Of a stretch of 64,000 nt of DNA, positions 55,595 to 62,799 are shown in pieces. This DNA is from Haladaptatus sp. R4 (GTDB lineage Archaea; Halobacteriota; Halobacteria; Halobacteriales; Haladaptataceae). The position numbers and the translations under genes are program-made. Location of the stretch: positions 124,001 through 188,000 of the forward strand of contig NZ_LWHG01000030.1 in the NCBI RefSeq assembly GCF_001625445.1, in the 5' to 3' direction. How positions within the stretch are numbered: position 1 is the stretch's first letter; each line of letters opens with the position of its first letter. Below the pieces are notes generated by a model, which searched no databases, was not told where the DNA came from, and saw only the letters and a program-made list of their open reading frames with translations.

Positions 55595-55837
55595 CTACTC
55601 TTGAGAAGGATGATGACCGATAGTGGGTATCAGCGGTTTTGATTCGACGTCTTGTCGTCGCTCTTGGGCATATTGTTCCCAGGAGTGCAGGTATGAAATT
55701 GACTCTCGGAGTTCCACATTGATCGGGGCCGTCAGGTCATGCTGTGGGGCTCCATATACAGTTCGCTCATCAAGGTGAGCGGTATTGAGTTCGTGTTGCG
55801 GGTCCCCGTACTTCCAGAAATCGATAGTGGCGATCAT
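55595..55837 (-). CDS. Hypothetical protein (80 aa)
   Basis: From ATG 55837: IDFWKYGDPQHELNTAHLDE, RTVYGAPQHDLTAPINVELR and ESISYLHSWEQYAQERRQDV. An acidic, aromatic small protein with haloarchaeal composition; the frame extends 13 codons upstream but the purine-rich GAGAGAGAGCATG favours this start. Family not recognised. Convergent with the winged-helix gene. Confidence 0.5.
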   Translation of the reverse strand: MIATIDFWKYGDPQHELNTAHLDERTVYGAPQHDLTAPINVELRESISYLHSWEQYAQERRQDVESKPLIPTIGHHPSQE

Positions 55838-56085
55838 GCTCTCTCTCCTGTGGCGGACAACTACTATTGTCTTCAATTCTCAATCTGCAGTAGATTTCAT
55901 CCGTATCCTTTCCTATGGGGTCTAGGGTAATAAATAGTGTTACAAATCCACCAACAGTAGCTATTGAAATCCTAATTGTGTAATTCTCTTATTATCTATA
56001 TAGGTTTTCAACTTGTGTTAGCTCCCAGAAAAGCCGCTGTTCTCTGAAACTACATATCCCTGTTGTTTTTTTGAGTTCAACTGGT

Positions 56086-56502
56086 CTATCTGCGAGAGAG
56101 AATCAGATCAGACTCGTATGAAGAGAAATTGGAGTAGTGGCCACCACGAACCCAGTCAATCCCAATAAGCATGAGTGACATGGTGCCACCGATAGCTGCA
56201 ATCGCAAAAAACAGCTGAATACTACTTTCGTACGCCGATGTGTTCCAGAGGGGGAATATAACGCCGAGTACAAACAGTAGACCAAGGAGGAAATCGGCTG
56301 CTCCAACGAACTGGTTCCAGGTCAGCTCCTTGAATTGTCTTTCTGTTCCACCGATCACGAATAGAATCCCTGCACAGCAGGTGGTCAAGAACGTTATTAT
56401 CGTACTAAGTTCGGACGATACTGGAATCCCATATGCTACGAGAGCTGCGAGTTGACCGATGATGAGGAAAATTCCGAGTACTAGAAACCAGCGACGTCCC
56501 AT
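56086..56502 (-). CDS. Small integral membrane protein (4 TM)
   Basis: 138 residues with four hydrophobic segments: FLVLGIFLIIGQLAALVAYG, ELSTIITFLTTCCAGILFVI, GAADFLLGLLFVLGVIFPLW and IQLFFAIAAIGGTMSLMLIG. The loop between segments 2 and 3 is charged (GGTERQFKELTWNQF). No family motif recognised; it may be related to small haloarchaeal membrane proteins of unknown role. The gene-free stretch 55838-56085 upstream is AT-rich. Confidence 0.65.
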   Translation of the reverse strand: MGRRWFLVLGIFLIIGQLAALVAYGIPVSSELSTIITFLTTCCAGILFVIGGTERQFKELTWNQFVGAADFLLGLLFVLGVIFPLWNTSAYESSIQLFFAIAAIGGTMSLMLIGIDWVRGGHYSNFSSYESDLILSRR

Positions 56503-56604
56503 ATATTCCCTATTTAGTGAGACCGTAAAGTAATTTTGTTTATTTTAATGATGGTTGATAATCTATATCTCTTACTTACTGGACGAATTCCTGAAAAAGA
56601 ACAG

Positions 56605-57480
56605 CTAGTTTAGGCGACGAGCAATGGATACCAACCCACTGATCACACAAAATGCCCCAATCAATGCAATAATCGGTGAATTGATGTTTGGAAGCGCGTC
56701 AGCCTCAGGAATATTTGACTCAAATTTCGACCCTTGTGACGGTCCAGAATTGACTCCGCTTGTCGTCTCGTCTGGTGATTCGTTACCCATTTCATGTGTC
56801 GAGTGGGTGGTACTCACCGTGTGTTTTCCACCAGTACGCGACGTAGTACTGTGTTTGTGAGTGGTGTCAGTACTGTTGACACCACTATCCCCCTCGTGCC
56901 GACTTGTTGTCTCGCCCTCGTTGGTGTGTTCATCTTGATCGTTTGGACTCGAATCACTCGTGCCGTCACTGGTGGTTGTTCGATTATTAGTCGTGGTTGT
57001 TTTTTCACCATCTGTCCCACTACAGTCTGTACTATCGTTTCCGGCAGTATCGACGGATCTCTTGCTCGTTTTCGATGTCTCGGTGTGATTTGGATGACAA
57101 CCACGATCATTCGGCGTTTTGTCGTCGTCCGAATCAACCACATCTCGATCTGAATCGGGTTGTTGTTCGTCGTCCGAATCAACCACATCTCGATCTGAAT
57201 CGGGTTGTTGTTCGTCGTCAGTACCGTTGTCGCCACTAAGAGAGAGCTCCTCGATAGCTACACTTACCACATTCTTTACTGCCTCTGTCTGCTGGCTAAT
57301 CGTTGATTCTATCCAACTAACTAATTCAGAGATTGTGATTGTCGTTCCATTGTCTGCGGTCTCTTCGGTTGCACCAACTGGAGCAATGAACGCAGCGGAC
57401 ACGATTTGAAGGAGAAGAAAGAGAGTAAATATCTGTCGTCGACTTAGAGGACCTGGCAGGGTATACTCTTTAGTTCCCAT
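56605..57480 (-). CDS. Exported Thr/Asp-rich protein with C-terminal membrane anchor (paralogue of the 4683 gene)
   Basis: 291 residues from ATG 57480 (MGTKEYTLPGPLSRRQIFTL); upstream codons are unrelated. A signal sequence (TLFLLLQIVSAAFIAPVGA) precedes a helix (TITISELVSWIESTISQQTE, VKNVVSVAIEEL) and a long Asp/Ser/Thr-rich stalk with two exact 15-residue repeats (DEQQPDSDRDVVDSD). The end, EADALPNINSPIIALIGAFC then VISGLVSIARRLN, is the same anchor as in the 4683-5279 protein. Likely a surface protein facing outward with a positive cytosolic tail. Function unknown; flanked by the two paralogous winged-helix genes. Confidence 0.75.
   Translation of the reverse strand: MGTKEYTLPGPLSRRQIFTLFLLLQIVSAAFIAPVGATEETADNGTTITISELVSWIESTISQQTEAVKNVVSVAIEELSLSGDNGTDDEQQPDSDRDVVDSDDEQQPDSDRDVVDSDDDKTPNDRGCHPNHTETSKTSKRSVDTAGNDSTDCSGTDGEKTTTTNNRTTTSDGTSDSSPNDQDEHTNEGETTSRHEGDSGVNSTDTTHKHSTTSRTGGKHTVSTTHSTHEMGNESPDETTSGVNSGPSQGSKFESNIPEADALPNINSPIIALIGAFCVISGLVSIARRLN
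57124..57213 (-). repeat. 45-bp tandem duplication in the stalk-coding region
   Basis: Two exact 45-base copies (57124-57168 and 57169-57213) encode the repeated 15-residue unit; a partial third follows. In-frame, so it lengthens the stalk without breaking the gene. Confidence 0.85.
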
Positions 57481-57688
57481 ACAAAGTACCAGGGAACAAT
57501 CTGCCTTAGTTTCTCCGACAATGAGTAACAATCCAATTTCTAAGAAGGAGCTCAGCAATCATCGTAGCTACCTCGAACACAGATTGACACACCGTCCATA
57601 TCCGCGTCTGTGGATATTCAGTATCAATCCGACAGACGCTTCTGCTATATCAGGGGTGTCTTCACATACTACTCTCATTTGTTATCCA

Positions 57689-57976
57689 ATGCAACAACGT
57701 GTGCAAGCTTCAGACGACACGATTCATCCAGAAAGGATCACGCCGACTGTCGTTCTTTCGGAGCTTCCACCAAGTGCAAAATTGGTTGCGAAAGTCCTCG
57801 AATATAATGACGATGCGCTTAGGCAGGCTGAACTTGTCGATAAAACTCTTCTCCCAGCACGCACAGTTCGCTACGCGCTCAGTCGTCTCAACGACCACGA
57901 TCTCGTCGATTCACGCTTCTCATTTGCCGATGCACGAAAACGCTGTTACTCACTTACATATGAATCGGTGGCCTAA
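57689..57976 (+). CDS. Winged-helix (MarR-like) protein, paralogue 2
   Basis: 95 residues from ATG 57689 (MQQRVQASDDTIHPERITPT); upstream codons look unrelated. The core VVLSELPPSAKLVAKVLEYN, VDKTLLPARTVRYALSRLND and DLVDSRFSFADARKRCYSLT aligns residue for residue with the gene at 55195. Start at 57689 gives the shortest credible domain. Probable regulator; the pair brackets the surface-protein gene. Confidence 0.8.
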   Translation: MQQRVQASDDTIHPERITPTVVLSELPPSAKLVAKVLEYNDDALRQAELVDKTLLPARTVRYALSRLNDHDLVDSRFSFADARKRCYSLTYESVA

Positions 57977-58107
57977 TCGCGATTCGTCAGAAAGACCAGT
58001 GGTTTCTCCTGCAGGTCATGCATCTATGCTAGTCGGCAATTTGTTTTCAATCGGTAGTACTTGATTATTCGCTAGAGATAAATATCTGGGTTGTGATCAA
58101 ATACGTA

Positions 58108-58584
58108 ATGACCTATGAAACGTTAGATACAGAATTAATCAACATCTTACTGGATGATGGCCGAGCAAATCTCCGTAGCATTGCCGATGAACTGGATGTT
58201 TCGGTGACGACTGTCTCAAACCATCTCGAAAACTTACAAGAGACAGATGTCGTTACAGGCTACACTCCGACGCTGGATTATAGCACGCTAGGCTACGATG
58301 TAACCGCTGTAATCCAACTCAAAGTAGATGGAACGGCACTCCCGGAAGTCATTGCTCGTCTCCAAGACCAATCCCAGATGATCAGCGTGTACGAAGTCAC
58401 TGGGGACCATGATATTATTGCGATCGGGAAATATTCAGACACCGATCAAATGAATCAACAGATCAAAACGCTCCTTAGCGATGCGGAAATTAATGAAAGC
58501 AACACTAGTGTAGTCCTAAATGCGGCTAGCGAACACGAACAGTTCAAAATTACAGAGGAGAGCGAAGGTTCTCGCACTACTTGA
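58108..58584 (+). CDS. lrp: Lrp/AsnC-family regulator
   Basis: 158 residues from ATG 58108 ([20 protein letters not shown]). An N-terminal helix-turn-helix ([20 protein letters not shown]) and the RAM ligand-binding domain ([40 protein letters not shown]) are complete, with the VTGDHD metabolite-binding loop. The leading IKYV codons of the longer frame are dropped. An Lrp regulator for amino-acid or nitrogen metabolism genes; no local target is evident. A TATA-like TTATTCGCTAGAGATAAATA lies upstream. Confidence 0.93.
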   Translation: MTYETLDTELINILLDDGRANLRSIADELDVSVTTVSNHLENLQETDVVTGYTPTLDYSTLGYDVTAVIQLKVDGTALPEVIARLQDQSQMISVYEVTGDHDIIAIGKYSDTDQMNQQIKTLLSDAEINESNTSVVLNAASEHEQFKITEESEGSRTT

Positions 58585-58897
58585 ATAGAGATCTATTTAT
58601 ATATTATTTACGTTCCTATTTGGGCTTTCCATGGAGCTGGGACAGACTTGGCGTGTAGAACAACAGCAGCAATACGAACGTCAGGTGTCTAACGAGGTGC
58701 CTATCTGTGACTTGTGATACCATTCAATATATTTATATACTATCAACAAAAACATAAGTTCTAATTATTAACTAATGCTCACTCTTCGAAAGAATAGTAT
58801 AGATCTCCTCCGGTTCAACTGTTGGTTCCATCTATGTCGTTCCGGAGTGTCATATTGCAGCGACCACGCGTGCCAACCAAAAACACACCGACCATCA

Positions 58898-59245
58898 ATG
58901 AATGTATCACCAAATGCCGACGACCCATTAACTCCAGACCTCTCGCTCAGTATTGCTTGTAAATTGCTTGCCAAACCCACGCGACGAGCTACCATTCGAT
59001 ATTTTATGGCCACAGAGACGACGACCGCTGAGCTCACCGAATTGGCTGCATATATTCACGAAACAGTCGAGACTGTCTCTCGCCCTAAACAAGCGCGGAT
59101 CACACTTGTTCATATCCACCTGCCGAAACTCGCCGAGCATGAAATCATTGACTACGATGAGCGCAGTGAAATCATCCGGTATCGAGATGGCAAACGCCTT
59201 GAACATCTCCTCGAAATTATTGACTCGTATACGGCCACAAACTAA
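58898..59245 (+). CDS. DUF7344-like protein (soluble)
   Basis: 115 residues from ATG 58898; the first 41 codons of the open frame are unrelated. LSLSIACKLLAKPTRRATIR, LAAYIHETVETVSRPKQARI and LVHIHLPKLAEHEIIDYDER form a winged-helix-like fold like that at 46862, with the HLPKLAEHEIIDYDERSEII signature of the family. No membrane segment. Likely DNA-binding regulator of unknown target; 270 bases downstream is the convergent HalOD1 gene. Confidence 0.8.
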   Translation: MNVSPNADDPLTPDLSLSIACKLLAKPTRRATIRYFMATETTTAELTELAAYIHETVETVSRPKQARITLVHIHLPKLAEHEIIDYDERSEIIRYRDGKRLEHLLEIIDSYTATN

Positions 59246-59322
59246 GTCATTTTGTGTCTTCGGTATCGATACTGGAATTGAGAGCTAAGCTTGAGAGTAC
59301 TCTATTTTGCTTTCACGCCTGT

Positions 59323-59652
59323 TCAATCGTCGATTTCTGGATCAGACTGATATACCGTAATCTGACCATCGTCTTTGACTCTCACATAATACGCATCGTA
59401 CTTAATCAGGATATACCCATTCGTGTTGCGTGGAACTCCGCAAGCTTTCGGTGCGAAGATCGAATCAAGTGCATCAGGATCAACAACGTCCCAGAGGAGT
59501 GCGAATTCGCCGAGATCCGCATCGTTTAGTTTTCTAACGACTCTAATCACTGCTTCGCTGACGTTGTCCGTTGTTGGATCGAACTTTGTCTGGTAGACAA
59601 TTGTATCGCTCTGCTCGTTTTCATCATCAGACGGAGGGATGCGTCCAGTCAT
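59323..59652 (-). CDS. HalOD1-domain protein
   Basis: 109 residues from ATG 59652. The chain QSDTIVYQTKFDPTTDNVSE, AVIRVVRKLNDADLGEFALL, DVVDPDALDSIFAP and an end ILIKYDAYYVRVKDDGQITV is the haloarchaeal output domain 1 (HalOD1), almost always a stand-alone 90-100 residue protein or a signalling output domain. The role is unknown but presumed regulatory. ATG 59652 is 39 bases downstream of the open frame's earlier start. Confidence 0.92.
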   Translation of the reverse strand: MTGRIPPSDDENEQSDTIVYQTKFDPTTDNVSEAVIRVVRKLNDADLGEFALLWDVVDPDALDSIFAPKACGVPRNTNGYILIKYDAYYVRVKDDGQITVYQSDPEIDD

Positions 59653-60089
59653 AATCTGTGGCGAGAAGCTTTGACTTTCGAATGTACCCACACCCCGGTG
59701 TGTGTTCTCGTCATATTATCGAGGCAGTTTGTTTTTGCTGCCTAACAATCGATACACAGTATGTTCTCCCTTCTCTATACTAGTGATTAATACAAAGTCA
59801 CATAAAATTATAGCTAAGGGTAAGGTATATTTGTGGATTATTGACAATTCTCTATTCCTACGGCTACTACACGCTCCGAAATATGTCTGGGGTTGATCAC
59901 GAAATATGTAGCCCTGCCACCGTTTCAGTCAGATTAAATGGATTGTTCTAGAAGATTTTGCAGGCCAGAGACGCCTGCAGGGGCCGACCAGATGGCATTG
60001 TCCACACTGTCTAGTTGACGGCTGTGGTCGATTGTTAGGGAAATAATTCATTTTCAAGCGACTCGAGCAGTGGCAGCGGACGCGCGAGA
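59653..60089. other. Intergenic, AT-rich, no gene recognised
   Basis: About 435 bases. The plus-strand frame 59702-59896 is AT-rich and basic, unlike a haloarchaeal protein. An inverted repeat GCCTGCAG-GGGCC lies near 59970-59985 (CCAGAGACGCCTGCAGGGGC) without a clear role. Confidence 0.4.
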
Positions 60090-60725
60090 TCAATCACAAT
60101 AGGTATTCTGCTCAGTTACATGGTTCGCGAGCCATTGGGCAACGTCGGTTGCTGTTTCCTCAATGGTCATGTTGGTCGTATCAAGTAGGTCGATGCCTTC
60201 TTCGACTGCGTAATCTTTGAACCAATTGTTGAACTCGACCTGTTTGTCCACGTCGGCCCAGTAATCACTGCCCTCCCACCGTGGCCGAGCGCGGAGTCGG
60301 TCGGCCTGCACGTCGTCGTCACAGACGAGCGCCAGATAGTGGGAGTCCGCAAAATACCGGCGATTAACGAGTCCCTCAACGTTCTCTGGGACGCCGAGTC
60401 CGGTCGTGAACAGGACGGGAGGCACGTTCGATTGGGCAACATCACGACATAACCGGAGGACGTACTCGTTGAACGTTTCTTCCGAACTGAACTCGCACTC
60501 GTCGGGTACGATGCTATCGTCTTCCAGAAACACAGCGTCGACTCTTCCGGCGAGCGTACGTCGAATCGTCGTCTTACCGGTACCAGCGGCACCCGTAACA
60601 ATACATAGCGAGGGCTGGACAAACGAGCGTTCGTGTCCACACTCCGGACAAACCACGAGGGACTCGTCGGTTCTCACGTCCATGTCTTCTCGTTTTGTTC
60701 GGCACACTGGACATGTATGTAGCAT
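60090..60725 (-). CDS. P-loop kinase with N-terminal zinc ribbon
   Basis: 211 residues. The N-terminal CPVCRTKREDMDVRTDESLV and VVCPECGHE form a rubredoxin-like zinc ribbon (CxxC ... CxxC); LCIVTGAAGTGKTTIRRTLA is a Walker A motif (GAAGTGKTT) and AVFLEDDSIV the Walker B/DxD region. The rest resembles small nucleoside/shikimate-type kinases or ATP-dependent adenylate-kinase-like domains (FTTGLGVPENVEGLVNRRYF; LRARPRWEGSDYW). The substrate is unknown; such zinc-ribbon kinases are typical orphan genes of haloarchaea. Start ATG 60725. Confidence 0.85.
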   Translation of the reverse strand: MLHTCPVCRTKREDMDVRTDESLVVCPECGHERSFVQPSLCIVTGAAGTGKTTIRRTLAGRVDAVFLEDDSIVPDECEFSSEETFNEYVLRLCRDVAQSNVPPVLFTTGLGVPENVEGLVNRRYFADSHYLALVCDDDVQADRLRARPRWEGSDYWADVDKQVEFNNWFKDYAVEEGIDLLDTTNMTIEETATDVAQWLANHVTEQNTYCD

Positions 60726-61192
60726 ACCACTACTTAGTAGGCCACTGAAAAAACTACTACGGTCGTGCGTGTTCAGTTCGCCATCCTACTGAGCGGTTGG
60801 TTCGCCCTAAATTGGCGGGAAGAAACGCTGGTGGCTTGCTGCATATACCCCTTGAGTCGGTCACGGCATTTCTGACAGCCTCCGAGTTGCTTCGCTCCGC
60901 CCTACTGTATACACAGCACAAGTTGGTTAGAAGGGTCGTAAAAGGATTGGTGACACGGCTCCTAGACGGGGAACTATTTGACGTACCTAGAAGGGGCTGA
61001 GAGGGCAAATTCGTCGGCTGTTCCCGCTGAGATTCTCTTTGCGGGTAGATATCTGGTTTGTAGTATAGCTCGTGAGTAATGTCGTGTTCGTCTTGGAGAT
61101 GTTCCCGGACCCAGGTAACATCGTGACGCTCGAAATAGTTGGGTTTATTTCGAGAGTGAGTTCTGCGAACCCCCATGATTACAACGCTATAA
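60726..61192. other. Gene-poor stretch with a short N-terminal remnant
   Basis: About 470 bases. On the minus strand, from ATG 61176, about 45 codons read HSRNKPNYFERHDVTWVREH and LQDEHDITHELYYKPDIYP, which look like a real protein N-terminus, but the continuation is Ser/Thr-rich and off-composition. Unrecognised. The rest has nothing. Confidence 0.35.
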
Positions 61193-61744
61193 TTAGCGTC
61201 TTCCCTCTATCTCCGCGTTGGCTTCGTGTACTCGCATCCACCCCGCGAGGTCGGGATGGGCGAACGTGATCTCGATGTGGTGACCACCGATGCCTATTGC
61301 GTCGTCCACACACAGCGTTCGAGATTCCTTGTCGGTCACGCCGGGAACACACTCGGCTATCTCTTCGATTATCCGATAGCCGTCGTTTGTGTACGCACAG
61401 CCGTAGTGGGTCGCAACTTCCCGATAGCCTAACCGCGCGACCATCATGTCGTTCGTCTTGGCGACGTTCTTCGCGTGCTCGAGGACATTCAGGTACTTCT
61501 CTTGGACTTGCTGACTCTCGGCACGCTCACCTGCGTCCAGTTCAGCACCGCGCTCGACCGGTTGTGCAACCTTGATTCGTTCCCATTCCAGGTCTGAGAA
61601 CTCCGGTGGAACTCCTCCTTCTTCGAATTCTGCATACACTGTTTCAGGAATCAGTAGCTCGTCGATTGCCGTCAGCAAATCGAGGGCGTCGATTTCTGCA
61701 AGATGAATCAGTGGGCCTGTATCTGCGACCGCAACGATCGTCAC
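61193..61744 (-). CDS. PIN-domain (DUF3368) toxin fused to an unrelated C-terminus
   Basis: 183 residues from GTG 61744, which overlaps the antitoxin stop by four bases. Residues 1-75 are a DUF3368-type PIN module: MTIVAVADTGPLIHLAEIDA (first acidic residue D in ADTGP), LLIPETVYAEFEE and the acidic DLEWERIKVAQPVERGAELD region with GERA. After about residue 77 the expected PIN residues (acidic D with a DDxxAR motif) are missing; instead comes ESQQVQEKYLNVLEHAKNVA, GYREVATHYGCAYTNDGYRI, CVDDAIGIGGHHIEITFAHP and DLAGWMRVHEANAEIEGRR, whose composition is coding-like but unrelated. The reading frame is continuous, so it is a chimeric protein, probably inactive as a nuclease. Confidence 0.7.
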   Translation of the reverse strand: MTIVAVADTGPLIHLAEIDALDLLTAIDELLIPETVYAEFEEGGVPPEFSDLEWERIKVAQPVERGAELDAGERAESQQVQEKYLNVLEHAKNVAKTNDMMVARLGYREVATHYGCAYTNDGYRIIEEIAECVPGVTDKESRTLCVDDAIGIGGHHIEITFAHPDLAGWMRVHEANAEIEGRR

Positions 61745-61992
61745 GCGTTGAGACCCCAGTCGACATCCGCTTCAACGGCTGCTGCTTCGCGGTCGGCTCG
61801 CTGGACGTTTTCGAGTCCAACCAATTCGATCGCCTCTTCGCGAGATAGCTCGCCATCCACGTATTTCCCGAGGACGACGTTCTCCCACAGATCTGCAATT
61901 CTTAGTTCAAGGGCTTGCTCGAAAACCTCCCCCTCACGAACTCCTCGTGCGTCGGCGATTTCACGGACACGATCGGAGATTTCAGCTGCCAT
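61741..61992 (-). CDS. Antitoxin-like partner of the PIN protein
   Basis: 83 residues from ATG 61992 (MAAEISDRVREIADARGVRE). An N-terminal helical segment with GVREGEVFEQALELRIADLW and a C-terminal GELSREEAIELVGLENVQRA followed by DREAAAVEADVDWGL fit a UPF0175/ribbon-helix-type antitoxin upstream of a PIN toxin, with GTGA overlap of the two genes. A fragment with nearly the same C-terminus is at 45635-45762. The start at 62016 in the frame would add eight residues. It most likely binds its partner and its own promoter. Confidence 0.75.
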   Translation of the reverse strand: MAAEISDRVREIADARGVREGEVFEQALELRIADLWENVVLGKYVDGELSREEAIELVGLENVQRADREAAAVEADVDWGLNA

Positions 61993-62093
61993 AGTAGAAA
62001 ATATGCGTCGCGTCATTTAAGCATCATCGTCATTCTTGATTCGACGGTCACTTTCTCGGTTGACTCAATCACGCGGTTCCGACCACGCTACTT

Positions 62094-62457
62094 TCCGGCA
62101 ACCCCGTCTGTGGTCGGGCTAGCCTCCATGTCGTTGCTACCAACCTCTCCAAGAAGTGTCCACACCGGCCTTGAGCATGAGACGCGTCTCTTGGTAGCTC
62201 AATCCGTCCTTCGATCATTGGCGCTTGATCTTCCCCAGGCGGCCTTTCGAGAGTCCATGCATTGCGTTTATCGTCCGCCGGGCAAATTCTTGCGAGTATT
62301 TCTTGCTCACACCGGATTCTTTTAGGCGAATCCACTCAGCTAGCTCTGACGCATCAAGGTAGGCTCGGATCTCTCCACTGCTCTTGGACCACAGTGAGTA
62401 GCGACCGGCATCATCCAAGTCACCAACGAGAGCCACGAGAACCCCGCAGCCCACCAA
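62094..62457 (-). pseudogene. Plasmid hypothetical protein, copy B, truncated
   Basis: The minus strand reads DDAGRYSLWSKSSGEIRAYL, DASELAEWIRLKESGVSKKY and SQEFARRTINAMHGLSKGRL, closely matching copy A (53981-54640). The coding frame is broken after GKIKRQ. Its 5' end at about 62420 meets the SWIM remnant, so another recombination joint lies there. Confidence 0.6.
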
Positions 62458-62694
62458 AACACCGTCTCCATCGACAGCGTGACCGAGGATCCTGCACGTG
62501 CCCGCATCACGTCCACCGCAACGCTTACTGCAAGCACATAGCCACCGTCCGCAACCGACGACGGAACGTTCGGGGCCTTCTCGTCGGAGAACAACGAAGA
62601 CGATGCTGAACTAGACGACTGTGACAGTGACGGTTTCGACGGTTTCCAGTGCTGGCCGTACGTGCGAACGGGACGAAGAGAACTGCCGAACTAA
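62413..62694 (+). pseudogene. SWIM zinc-finger protein remnant, frameshifted
   Basis: The plus strand reads VTNESHENPAAHQNTVSIDS, then after a frame change CTCPHHVHRNAYCKHIATV (the SWIM motif CxC...CxH), and after another change DDGTFGAFSSENNEDDAELD with the typical end FQCWPYVRTGRRELPN at TAA 62692-62694. These are the middle and C-terminal parts of the haloarchaeal SWIM zinc-finger family; the N-terminus is replaced by copy B of the unknown gene. At least two indels and one joint are needed, so it is decayed. Confidence 0.75.
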
Positions 62695-62799
62695 CTATGC
62701 CCTAGCTTTCTATCTTAGCTGAATTGCAGGCGCTAAGCCCCCTTCCTCAGCGAGCGCCGAATGGCGCGAACAGGAAGGGGATACAGCGCTGTCATTGGG

